Assembly (NCBI GenBank): GCA_025716855.1
Contig: JAIXMQ010000034.1
Location: forward strand, 265,783 to 329,782
Length of the DNA stretch: 64,000 nucleotides
Source of the DNA: Pilaira anomala
Taxonomy: Eukaryota > Mucoromycota > Mucoromycetes > Mucorales > Mucoraceae
Direction of reading: 5' to 3'
Shown one piece after another: positions 1 through 9,715 of this stretch (position 1 is its first letter; each line of letters opens with the position of its first letter). The notes under the pieces are model-generated. The model searched no databases. It was not told where the DNA came from and saw only the letters and a program-made list of their open reading frames with translations. A program made the translations under genes and the position numbers.

Positions 1-333
1 TTTGAACAAGAACAAAGAAAACGAATCTTTAAAGATAGTAAATGTGCAGATCATGGGTAAAATTTAACTTTATTCTCTTTCATTTTATTACTTAACTAAA
101 TATATAACATGATCATTCTTTTAGGTCTCGAAGGACATATTTTATCAGTAAAATTAGTTGATAATTATCTATACGTAGCCGAGTCCATCCAGTCATTTAC
201 ACTGCCTTCAACTGTCTCCGAGCTGAAGAACAATAGCAAAGCAACCATTAACTACTTTTGGGATTTTAAGCAACATGTGTTGGACACAGCATATGTTGTA
301 AAGCAGACCTTAATCGATGAAGAAAAAAAATAA
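1..333 (+). CDS. 3' end of an unknown protein gene (partial)
   Basis: This is the last part of a gene that begins left of the window. An open frame from base 2 to 56 joins across a 68-nt GT-AG intron (57-124) to a 69-codon terminal exon ending in TAA at 331-333. The splice keeps the frame: the first base of the codon is G56, completed by GT at 125-126. The tail is hydrophilic, ends in Asp-Glu-Glu-Lys-Lys, and has no domain I recognise. An ATG at 109 lies inside the intron and is not the start. The splice and frame are seen directly; the function is unknown. Confidence 0.5.
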
Positions 334-624
334 AAAAAAGCATGAAGCGAAAATTGGAAGAAGATGACAACAATGAAGGGGCAACACCTCCCCTCCCAAA
401 AATATAAAACTTGCTCCAGTTTGGAGATTTAAATCAAAAAGTGAACAATAACTCATATTTTCTATCACTCAAAAAATAATAAACTTAATCATGGTGTACG
501 GATCAAGTTGAAACACACAACCTTTACATCTCATTTACCTATTCTCTCCATGAATTTTCTTTTCAGTTTTGGTTTTCTCGTGAACTAATCAAGATAGGAC
601 AATATCAATTGGATTATTTAGTAG
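334..624. other. Non-coding spacer
   Basis: AT-rich 3' flank of the gene above, with an A-rich stretch just after its stop codon. I see no gene or RNA here. It ends where the left terminal inverted repeat of the next element begins. Confidence 0.5.
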
Positions 625-1606
625 CATAAAGAGAGTTGTGGGGACTTTTTTTATTCACGAAATCGGAGTAGTAAAACTGACGTTACATTTCGAAACTTCG
701 AAATTACCAAAATGGAAATGGTCAAAAGTTGCAGTACGATACTCATACCTAATATCTCTTTTCTCTTTTCATACCATCAAATACTACCTCCTCTTAATAA
801 AAATGTCTACCCATAACCTTTTAACTATTGCCGAGATCTTGACAGAGAGATTAATTAACCTCATTGAAAAAGAATCAGAAAATGAAGACGATTATTCACT
901 CGATTAGGTCGCAATCACAGAACCTATGCCTTGCACAATCATTGCCAGAGGTTAGACTTTGTCTCCTTGGACGACGATTTGTGTAAGTACTTGTTTCGTT
1001 TTACGTAGGCAGAGATAAAGAGAATAGCCTGAAAAAATCTCTTTTAGAAGCAACTCGTCTCAAAGTTTTACAATGAATCGAGACTATGCTTTAGCTATTA
1101 TGCTTAGACGTTTAGCATATCCATCAAGACTGACTGATTTAGAATTGATTTTTAACATAGCATATGCAACAATTGGGAGGATTTTTAACTAGATGATAGA
1201 GCTATTGCATAGCAGATTTGAACAAGGACTTAGGCTCAATAGAACTTTGTTGGTGTTGTTGCTGTTGTTGACAGATAAGAAGTCTGCGTTGAGGAAGTCG
1301 TAAGTATTGTTAGACCTTTGAAATATTGTTATTATGTATACAGAAGAAGAAATAAATAAACCATAATGCTTTTTTAAAGCTCTTAAAACCATGACAATGA
1401 CATGATGTACATAGCACTAAAATCGAAAAATATGACAAATAGTTGTATGTGATTGGATAAAATATTTCGTGAATAACGAGCTTTTATTCACAGAATTTTC
1501 GAGGATAACTCGACGTTATTCACGAAATGTTGTGTAACGTGTGACCACGATTTCCTTTTTTTATAAATTTCGTGAGTAAATAACCAGCTCCCACAACTCT
1601 CTATGG
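625..1606 (+). mobile_element. Decayed PIF/Harbinger-like DNA transposon with terminal inverted repeats
   Basis: The two ends are imperfect inverted repeats about 40 bp long (about 625-664 and 1566-1606). They share a core AGAGAGTTGTGGG and an inner TTCACGAAAT or its near copy. Between them, 1073-1192 on the plus strand reads as a 39-residue stretch with the motif LAIMLRRLAYPSRLTDLE, which resembles the segment just before the catalytic domain of PIF/Harbinger (DDE_Tnp_4) transposases. It then meets a TAG and reads on in frame for about 16 residues. The upstream 89-codon frame (638-907) and the sequence after it may be further transposase debris. No catalytic triad is visible. The 3-bp target duplication typical of Harbinger could not be identified, so the family call is an inference; the inverted termini are seen directly. 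Confidence 0.55.
1463..1530. repeat. Internal inverted repeat (hairpin) inside the element
   Basis: ATTTCGTGAATAACG (about 1464-1478) and its exact reverse complement (about 1514-1528) form a 15-bp stem around a 35-nt loop. The same TTCACGAAAT word recurs near both outer ends of the element, which is typical of subterminal transposase-binding repeats. Confidence 0.6.
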
Positions 1607-2944
1607 GAATACATGATAATTTACAAGTGAATATTTCAGTTTAAATGTATCATACCTAGCCAAAAAAAGGACGTACCCTTTGCAACGTCCGATAGGACAC
1701 AAGTGCTTTTGCTTTTTTAATTCTAGTAGGATTACCTCGTTGAAAAAAAAGCCCTAGCTACATAAATTTCCTTCGTATAACAGAGTTCGTCAAATTCGCA
1801 GTTAGGTATCAATAACATACGAGGTATACCTTTTACTCCATAATGACTAACTCTACCATGGGGGAGAGTTGAGCGCCTCGTAATATGAAACATAAGCTTT
1901 ATAGAAGAAAGAGTAGACTTCTCTCTAGCTCAAATCTTTAGTTTCAGGAATAAGATCGCCTTTAAAATAATAACTATCACCAACTAGCATTCTCATTACA
2001 TAGGGATTTAATAACTTTTTACTTAAATGTTTTTTACGAACGTTTTGGGAATCAATCAAAGGCCCCACTTTCCACTCACGATATGGAATGGTAACAAGGT
2101 TTATGGGTACTCTATATTCTGATTATCAGGGCATCGAATCATCATTCACATGTAGCAGAAACCATCAGACTTATACATTAGATACTTTTGAAAAGAATTA
2201 TTTGCCACTTCTCGAAGGCATTGATAGTTGATACATAGATTGATGTCTTTTAATCTCCATGAGAAAAACACTATTCAAGTAAAATGTTAATTTCTTACGT
2301 AAAATATGAAAGTATCTGTATTTTTTAAGAAAACTTCGACAACCTTTATTTAGAGCATCTGAAAAACAGAATTACGTTTATGATATGTAGTCATAATATG
2401 ATGTGCCCTATCACGCTATTGACACTAGAAACTCTTAGTTAAAGTATATAGCAATCATACTAACAAAAAAAAAAAAAAAATGCTGTGATGTAAAATAAAG
2501 ACGATTATTAATTATATTACCACATTAAAAAAAAAGACGTATTTGTGATACTTATATTCCCACTTTATTCCTTAGAGAAAAGAGAAGATATTTTAGTCTT
2601 GGTAAAGTCTTCGAATTCTTGCAAAAAAAAAAATATAAAAAGGTTTCTCGCACGAAAGATATCATTTATATTGTCTGTGAAAAAGTTACAGCCTTTGACA
2701 CAGTAACTATTATGTACACATGGAAAGAATACTCTAACACCTGGAATAATATAATCATCTTCCGAAGTAACTTCGGACGATTGAATACGACATTCCCTCG
2801 CTGCTTCACTAAAAAACAGATGCTATAGTTATTATATTAAAGCACGTTATTTAATTATATCGGGAAAGAGGGATAAAATAAAATAGAAAGTATAAAACAA
2901 ATGGGAAAAAACTATTATGTAAAGAGAAAAGAAGAAGAAAACTT
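1607..2944. other. Non-coding or unrecognised stretch
   Basis: AT-rich sequence with A runs near 2465 and 2525. A 69-codon open frame at 2619-2828 starts at a non-ATG codon in an A run and has no recognisable motif. A short perfect palindrome, CCGAAGTAACTTCGG, sits near 2762. No supported gene. Confidence 0.4.
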
Positions 2945-3542
2945 CTAATAGATTTCACTCCTCGCGCAGACTGTTTGAGTAGACTGGTGCAGTGATACAA
3001 AATTGGGATGTAGAGGATTTATATGATGTGAGAACAGCTTCTTGTGATTAGGAAGAAGACTGTTCCGAGCACATGCACAGCCAGTGATATCGTCATAAGG
3101 TTTCAAATATGATTCCGAAATAAAGTAAGGTGCCTTCTTCAATGGGCTCACTGGTGCTGTTGTGTATGGTGGATAAGGCGGTCCAAACGGGATCAGGATC
3201 AGGATAGTCATTGCAGAGCTTCAATTCTTCGAAGACAGTTTGCCAAAAAGACCATTTTCTAGAACAAGAGACAAATATATGCTGGTTCGATTCGGGCGAG
3301 ATTTGACATACTGTATGCTGCATAATGAGAAAGGCAGGCATTGAATAGAAATTTGCCAGATATAGTGATAAACTTACCATCCTTTCGTTTCTTTTTTTGA
3401 ATTTGTTGTTGTAGATATCATCGAAACACTCCCGTAGTAATTCGCGTAGGCGGCCTCGAGAGAGATGAAGTAGCCAGTGTGAACCAATCTCGGTAGGGTA
3501 ATAATTACGAATTTTCGGTGGCAACCATAGCATTTGAATTGC
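2945..3542 (-). pseudogene. 3' fragment of a LINE-type (non-LTR) retrotransposon ORF2
   Basis: Reading the minus strand from about 3542, a 146-codon frame contains a Cys-rich stretch followed by QHIFVSC, then the WQTVFEEL context. This matches the layout of the zf-RVT zinc region after the reverse transcriptase in LINEs, where a Cys/His cluster precedes 'HLF..C....W'. A second overlapping minus-strand frame (3211-2945) appears to continue the C-terminus after a frameshift. The reverse transcriptase itself is absent, so this is a truncated, frameshifted relic. A repeat array begins immediately on its 5' side. It could instead be another retroelement tail; family confidence is moderate. Confidence 0.45.
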
Positions 3543-3580
3543 CTATGAATAATTCAAGATACATCTTATCTAATCCAGAA

Positions 3581-4995
3581 ATCATCAGCGAAGAAGACCG
3601 CGCACTATGGTGGCAATCTCGAGCTTCAAGAACAAGTAGAGATTCTTATCCCGCTTGTAACGGCTCCATTACAAGTAGATAAAGATGATACTGATTAGCC
3701 AAGTTGAGTGAAAACTATGCTATCTTTTTAATGTCATTACTACCCGCAAATTCCCCGCTATGGCAGTTCACAAAGCAAAGGTGTGGTTTCTCTACTAAAC
3801 CAGAAATCCGGCCGGACTAAAGCATGACAAAGATAAGCATATTTTCTATAGAATAATTAACATCTTGTTATATAGAATAATTAATACCTTGTTCTATACA
3901 TATTTACAATATTTGCATATATATATGAAACTTACGTAACAGAGTATCCATTGTGTATATCATCTAATCAGACATCATCAGCGAAGAAGACCGCGCACTA
4001 TGGTGGCAATCTCGAGCTTCAAGAACAAGTAGAGATTCTTATCCCGCTTGTAACGGCTCCATTACAAGTAGATAAAGATGATACTGATTAGCCCAAGTTG
4101 AGTGAAAACTATGCTATCTTTTTAATGTCATTACTACCCGCAAATTCCCCGCTATGGCAGTTCACAAAGCAAAGGTGTGGTTTCTCTACTAAACCAGAAA
4201 TCCGGCCGGACTAAAGCATGACAAAGATAAGCATATTTTCTATAGAATAATTAACATCTTGTTATATAGAATAATTAATACCTTGTTCTATACATATTTA
4301 TAATATTTGAATATATATATGAAACTTACGTAACAGAATATCCATTGTGTATATCATCTAATCAGACATCATCAGCGAAGAAGACCGCGCACTATGGTGG
4401 CAATCTCGAGCTTCAAGAACAAGTAGAGATTCTTATCCCGCTTGTAACGGCTCCATTACAAGTAGATAAAGATGATACTGATTAGCCCAAGTTGAGTGAA
4501 AACTATGCTATCTTTTTAATGTCATTACTACCCGCAAATTCCCCGCTATGGCAGTTCACAAAGCAAAGGTGTGGTTTCTCTACTAAACCAGAAATCCGGC
4601 CGGACTAAAGCATGACAAAGATAAGCATATTTTCTATAGAATAATTAACATCTTGTTATATAGAATAATTAATACCTTGTTCTATACATATTTATAATAT
4701 TTGAATATATATATGAAACTTACGTAACAGAATATCCATTGTGTATATCATCTAATCAGACATCATCAGCGAAGAAGACCGCGCACTATGGTGGCAATCT
4801 CGAGCTTCAAGAACAAGTAGAGATTCTTATCCCGCTTGTAACGGCTCCATTACAAGTAGATAAAGATGATACTGATTAGCCCAAGTTGAGTGAAAACTAT
4901 GCTATCTTTTTAATGCCATTACTACCCGCAAATTCCCCGCTATGGCGGTTCACAAAGCAGAGGTGTGGTTTCTCTACTAAACCAAAAATCGAGCC
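3581..4995. repeat. 394-bp tandem repeat, about 3.6 copies
   Basis: The word ATCATCAGCGAAGAAGACCG recurs at 3581, 3974, 4368 and 4762, giving spacings of 393, 394 and 394 bp. Copies 1-3 are nearly identical. Copy 4 is truncated and diverges after about 4975. Each unit holds short palindromes, for example GGTTTCTCTACTAAACC and ATCCGGCCGGAC, and an AT-rich half with two near-copies of the word TATAGAATAATTAA. One frame is open for about 46 codons in copy 1 (3545-3682) but not upstream in the other copies, so I do not call a gene. The period and near-identity are seen directly. Confidence 0.9.
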
Positions 4996-5137
4996 AGATT
5001 AAAGCAATGGAATCTCTTTAAGAAATAGAATAAAGGTGCAGTTATAAAAAAAAAAGCAGTTTTTTGTTTTTAAAAATATTAAAGCTACGTCAGATAAAAG
5101 GGATATTATAATTGGTTGAAAATATGTATAAAATAAT

Positions 5138-5670
5138 TCAACTAGTAAATTTATGTGTAAGATTCGCGCGTACCATTTTTTTTACTGGATACACCACTCC
5201 GGGCACCATTTTTGTAAAATTAAAACAAAGTTTTTTCAAACGGGGCAGACTTTCTATTATCTTATCAAAATCATTCAGTTGGTTGTTGGATTGATAACTG
5301 AGGGTGAGATCTTGTATATTTTTAAATTCCCTTATTTGAATTTGAATTTTTTTATATGCCGTTAAATCCTTCAAATCAACCCCAAACGAATTGTCTTCAT
5401 CCTGTATATAGATTTCAGTTAAAGAATTCTTTAAAAGTAATACAGTAAGTATATATGGTTCCAAACAACTATTATTAGGGTGAGGTATGGACTGTAATTG
5501 ACCTTTAGTTGCTGCGTTTGATATTTGGCTCCAAAATGATGTTTCAATATCATAGGATTCTATTTTCAACCAATTTGGGTATTGCCGAGCGATTACGTTC
5601 AAGAAGTTTCGTTCATTCCATAACCATAGTTTGTCTTCAGTTTCATAGAAGACATAAGCTATAAACGGTG
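5138..5670 (-). pseudogene. F-box/LRR-like protein fragment
   Basis: A minus-strand frame, open from about 5670 to its stop at 5138, encodes about 177 residues with the leucine-spaced pattern of leucine-rich repeats, for example IESLPRLKKLCFNF near the end and LKDLTAYKKIQI in the middle. An aromatic stretch (KLWLWNERNF) lies upstream. Such proteins form large, fast-evolving F-box-like families in Mucorales. There is no ATG and no F-box in the readable part, and the frame ends upstream at a stop, so this is a 3' fragment or a broken gene. The LRR resemblance is by eye; the function is unproven. Confidence 0.4.
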
Positions 5671-5674
5671 ATTT

Positions 5675-7769
5675 TCGTTACATATTTTCCTAGGCGTGGT
5701 GAGGTCGTCGCTAGGGTACGGACAAGTGATAACTTATCATCAATATATACCTTGAAATAAGGGATTCATTATTGTAGATGTCCTTGTACTCTCCTTCAAG
5801 AAGGGGGGGGGAGATACGAACACCATATTTGTGCACTTTTTTTTTTTTTTTTTTTTTTTTTTTGCTATGTAATCTGAAGGCCACCTCACCACTAACGAAT
5901 TTGAAAGGATCACGCTTTTTATCTAATACATGAAATCTTTAGGGAAAAAAGCATTTTATATGAATCACTTCTTCTTTGTGAAAAAGTTATTATAAGCTAT
6001 AATGTATCTTACCACTGGCAACAAGTATCATGCAGGCTTTTTCAGAGTTATTACTTATTTCCTGATATAATCCCTTGTTAGAGTAATGTAAGTGAACAAG
6101 ATATGTAGTAGATGCAAGAAAGTTCCGTGTTGAAATATACAAAAAAAAATCCCTGCTTGTATTATGACAGCGTGTGAAAAAAAATAAGATGTCAATAAAT
6201 CAAGTAAGTGGTTAATGGAAATCCAGTGACAATCAACCCTTAATCAAATATTGTAGAGCATATAGAGCGGCTTGTGTAAAGGCAGCAAAATGTTAAATTT
6301 AGCCAAATATTTTTACACTTTTTGCTTCCAGCGGTTTGTATAAATTTTAAAACATTTATGTATCTTATCTCCAAGTTTAGAGAAGGGATACACTTTTTTT
6401 TCTTGTGTATGAAATTGTTTCTTTTTTATTATTTTGACATCTTTCTTAATTTTTTTCTAAAATAAATTAATTATGACCTCTGAAAACTCTTTTTTTTTAA
6501 AAAAATATTACAAATTACATTAGCTTCAAACATTACATTTATATCTTAAAGAATACTTGTATTACGTGCATAAAATCTTGCATAGCCAAAACTTTTGGCA
6601 TTTTTCTAAAGCCTACTCCTCACCCAAAAATTGAAAAAAACAAGATTCCAATGACCTTTTTATTAAACCTTTTTAAGTAGATCGTCTTGGCGATCTTTCG
6701 TTTTCATTTATAAAAACTTGTTTTATAACATTTTGAGAAAGGGCGGTGTTTTAATGTTTTAGCTGAGGTGTATACCTCATGGGGATGGTTAGATTTTGAA
6801 AAATCAGTAACATCAACCTTGAAGTCGCAATCTAGATTGGAGTTAAAATACCGCTTTCTTGAATGTGTTAGCCAATGATGCGCTTCAATTCGACATGATA
6901 TTAGCTCAACTAAACTCATGATATTACTGCAGCCTTTCCGTTTTCATAAAGTGTCACTGGGAGTGTAATTTGATAGAAATGTACTGGTGTTCTGATAAAC
7001 GAAAGGCTAGTAGGTTGAAGTGTGATTAGATATTTAAATTTTTCGAGAACAATATAAATACGTAGTTTGATAATGCCTCAGATGTTAAGAGGATAAGAAA
7101 ATTTTTTCAGCATTGTATCAATTAACATCGATACTTATATCCAATGCAAATATGGGCGTGAAGTTGCGTTAGATATGAAAAAATTTGTGACAAAAAAGTA
7201 CCTCTCACATCGAAAGATTACTAACCATGATCATAACTATTTTTTCTTTAGCATAACTATAAAAATAGCCGCACTTTTGCTTTTAGCGGGATTTTAAATG
7301 TTTTTAAAATTGAACAGATTCAAGATTTTGGCTGTTTAAGATTTTATGCAAACTACTTATTTTTTTGTAAAAAAAAAAAAAGATTATTGGTGTTTTCAAT
7401 ACCTCTGTTGTATACAGGCTCGGGTTCAGGCACTAATTTCCTCGCAATAACTATGCACAACATGCTCGGTTAAAAGTAATCACTTGGGCACTTTTTAACC
7501 GATGTCATTAGTAATAGATTCATCATAACATAATTAACTTATCTAATTAAATATGAATAAGTAGAAGTATTGGTCGACAGAAAGGAATAGCTATAGTTTA
7601 TTGGGTAACTTCAAGGACCGATTATCTGTATATTGATAACTATTGTTCAGACACTCGGCTTATTAAGAAAACTATATGAACTCTACATTATTAACCTAAT
7701 AAAAGGGATCAATCTCTTAAGATACTTTATAGTCAGCCCTAGTCTGATCACTTCTTATTGTTTTTGTTT
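5675..7769. other. Non-coding stretch with homopolymer runs
   Basis: Contains a G run near 5807, a T run of about 24 near 5840, and many shorter A/T runs. A 71-codon minus-strand frame (6919-6704) has no recognisable motif and no gene-like context. Near 7471-7515 there is an inverted pair TCGGTTAAAA / TTTTTAACCGA that could be a decayed transposon terminus. No gene is supported. Confidence 0.4.
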
Positions 7770-8334
7770 TTATCTCTTTTTTATCTTATATATCAAGTAA
7801 ACCGTACCTGATATCACAACCTCTCCCTTCAGCCGAATCAGCTTTTCTGGAATACCTATATATGTATATACATGAAAAAAGGCGAATATCCAATACCGGA
7901 TGGGCCCTCCTTTCTTCATTAGAGCCAATCTCAATCTAGTAGATATTGACTTTATGGTTATATCGATTTCTTCTTGGGGAATCTGTTTCCAGCAGTCCTT
8001 GTATTCTGCTATTAGCTGCTTTCTTGTCAAACTTTTTGTTTTGTTTTTTTTTCCACGAAATGTCTTTCATCAAATTCCAGATGTTTTCGATTGGATTCAA
8101 ATCTTTTGAGCGCGAGGGCTATTCCGGGCAGTGTATCTCCCAGATCATTTTCTATGCTGCTGATCGAATACAGGTATGAATGATACAAATATCCTCCATC
8201 AATTTAAATCCTTTATTATGTTGAAAGAATTGCTTTATTCCCTCTTTATATATATTGGGTATCATTCTCTGAGAGTTCACCTTACAAGCAGGGAAGTCAA
8301 CGAGTTTGAAATTATTTATGATGGCCCACTGCAT
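7770..8334 (-). pseudogene. Decayed Tc1/mariner-type transposase
   Basis: Read on the minus strand, pieces in order match a Tc1 DDE transposase. The frame 8334-8152 ends with MEDICIIHTC, corresponding to the second catalytic Asp context (usually M-Q-D-N-A-P-x-H). Around 8100-8050 a frame includes traces of the 'NPIEN-W' block. The frame 8030-7770 contains IPQEEID and RLRLALMKKGGPIRYW, the standard C-terminal block. The pieces are in different frames, so it is frameshifted and dead. The N-terminal helix-turn-helix part is not visible. Order and motifs are seen; the family is known for these motifs. Confidence 0.65.
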
Positions 8335-8465
8335 TTAATAATGTTAACATGCGATAAATAGTAACATATTGAAATCAAATCGAAAGCGTTGCTAACATTG
8401 CAACTATTGACTCGAAAAGGTACACCACGATAGTATCAATCATATGGCACTGCATAATAGCATGG

Positions 8466-9056
8466 TTGGAAAGATGGCTTGAGCTGACTGTTCACAATAT
8501 CTGGGGAGTGCCTCCAGCCTTCTTTATAGCTGAAAGCAAACAGCACTTTGTTTTGTCTGACTTGTGTAAGTACATCCTAAATGTATACTTTCTTTATTTA
8601 CTAATTATTATTCGACGTTTATTGGTGGATTTGATGAGGCATAGGTATACCTAATGTTGATATTCTCTTGATGTTAACCTATCATCTCCATGACAGTAAA
8701 CTGGATGTCAAAAGCGCAACTGTGATATGGATAGACTCGGATCTTTTGTCTCTTGATAGGAGATAGCTACATCTGTGGATAATACCACAATCCATTGTCC
8801 TGATATTGTTATTAGAGAGAAGCAATGTGCCATTACACATACCTCTTTATTCGCTTGGACTCAGTCCCATCGAGGTATTGTGGGAAGTGCTGAAGGACCG
8901 AATCAGAAGAGATGAATTGACAGACGCAGAAACACTCGCCTCATCAAGAGTTGTTTTAGGGCAGCAAGGATAGATGTTCCTGTCGAACGCATACAAAATT
9001 TTATACAGCACTTGATCGATGTATTCCCTAAATTCCTGAACAAAAAACCTTTGTAA
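8466..9056 (+). pseudogene. Decayed IS630/Tc1-like (DDE_3) transposase, C-terminal half
   Basis: The plus strand from about 8834 reads HIPLYSLGLSPIEVLW and then VLKDRIRRDELTDAETLA. This is the 'PPYSPELNPIE-W' block with the last catalytic Glu, followed by the Lys/Arg-rich linker. A shift of frame then gives a tail ending FPKFLNKKPL and a TAA at 9054-9056, as in Mucoralean DDE_3 transposases. Sequence from about 8730 may hold the degraded second Asp block. It lies next to the oppositely oriented Tc1 relic but is a distinct family member. At least one frameshift is present. The upstream 62-codon frame from 8466 is probably debris of the same gene. Confidence 0.6.
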
Positions 9057-9571
9057 TCATTTTAATATTTGGTCAAATTATTTTCTTAAAAATGGAGCAA
9101 TTTATTCTGGAAATGCTGGGCAAGTTGGTTTCAAACACCTGATCAACTTGGTCTGATTTTTTTTTGGGTAATTTAACCCTCACACAAGTGTCCAAAATTA
9201 TTCAAAAAAGTGGGTGGTATTTTCAAACATTTGGTAAATTGAGAGTGGAAGCACAGTAATTAACTTATAATCTGTATCTGAACTTTGTTCTGTTTGTGAC
9301 AGGGTTCACACTTTGATTAATAATTAAAGGAACAAGTATAGAGAGATATATCGTTCTAACAACTACAGTGTTCCTCTTTCCATGTTTTTTTTTCGCGACA
9401 ATAGCAGACCAACACAATAAATAAAAGATCTCTCTTTTTGGTTTTTTTTTTTTACAAAAACTTTATTCCTTTTTCGTTCATCTCTATTTGCATTAAGCCA
9501 CCCCCTTTTTTTTAAATGAACGCGTTTAGTAAAGAGAATGTTCCCGTTTTTTCTTTTACGATTAGCGCGTT

Positions 9572-9604
<33 letters not shown>

Positions 9605-9715
9605 CGCGTATGAGAAGGCGAAAAAAAAATATTTAAAAAAGCGAATATATAAATATTTTTTTTTTAACGCGAAAAAAAGCTCTCTCTCTTTCTTTTTTCT
9701 TTAAAAAAAAAACTA
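9057..9715. promoter_or_regulatory. RNR1 5' flank with MCB-like (ACGCGT) sites
   Basis: Four MluI-box-like words precede the gene: ACGCGT at 9520-9525, GCGCGT at 9565-9570, ACGCGT at 9604-9609 and ACGCGA at 9667-9672. A palindromic TTTCGCGA lies near 9391. In an AT-rich region this is a marked CG cluster. In yeasts, MBF binds ACGCGT boxes upstream of RNR genes to drive G1/S expression, so cell-cycle control by an MBF-like factor is inferred here. A run of about 28 A interrupts the cluster (9576-9604). Confidence 0.6.

Noticed and set aside
3581..4995. Direct repeats as a CRISPR-like array
   Set aside because: Units are 394 bp and contiguous, with no short repeat/unique spacer pattern, and the genome is eukaryotic.
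6704..6919. 71-codon minus-strand frame as a gene
   Set aside because: No motif, no promoter or splice context, and it lies in transposon-rich DNA.
9516..9704. 62-codon frame upstream of RNR1
   Set aside because: Mostly poly-Lys from the A run; it overlaps the promoter and has no real protein content.
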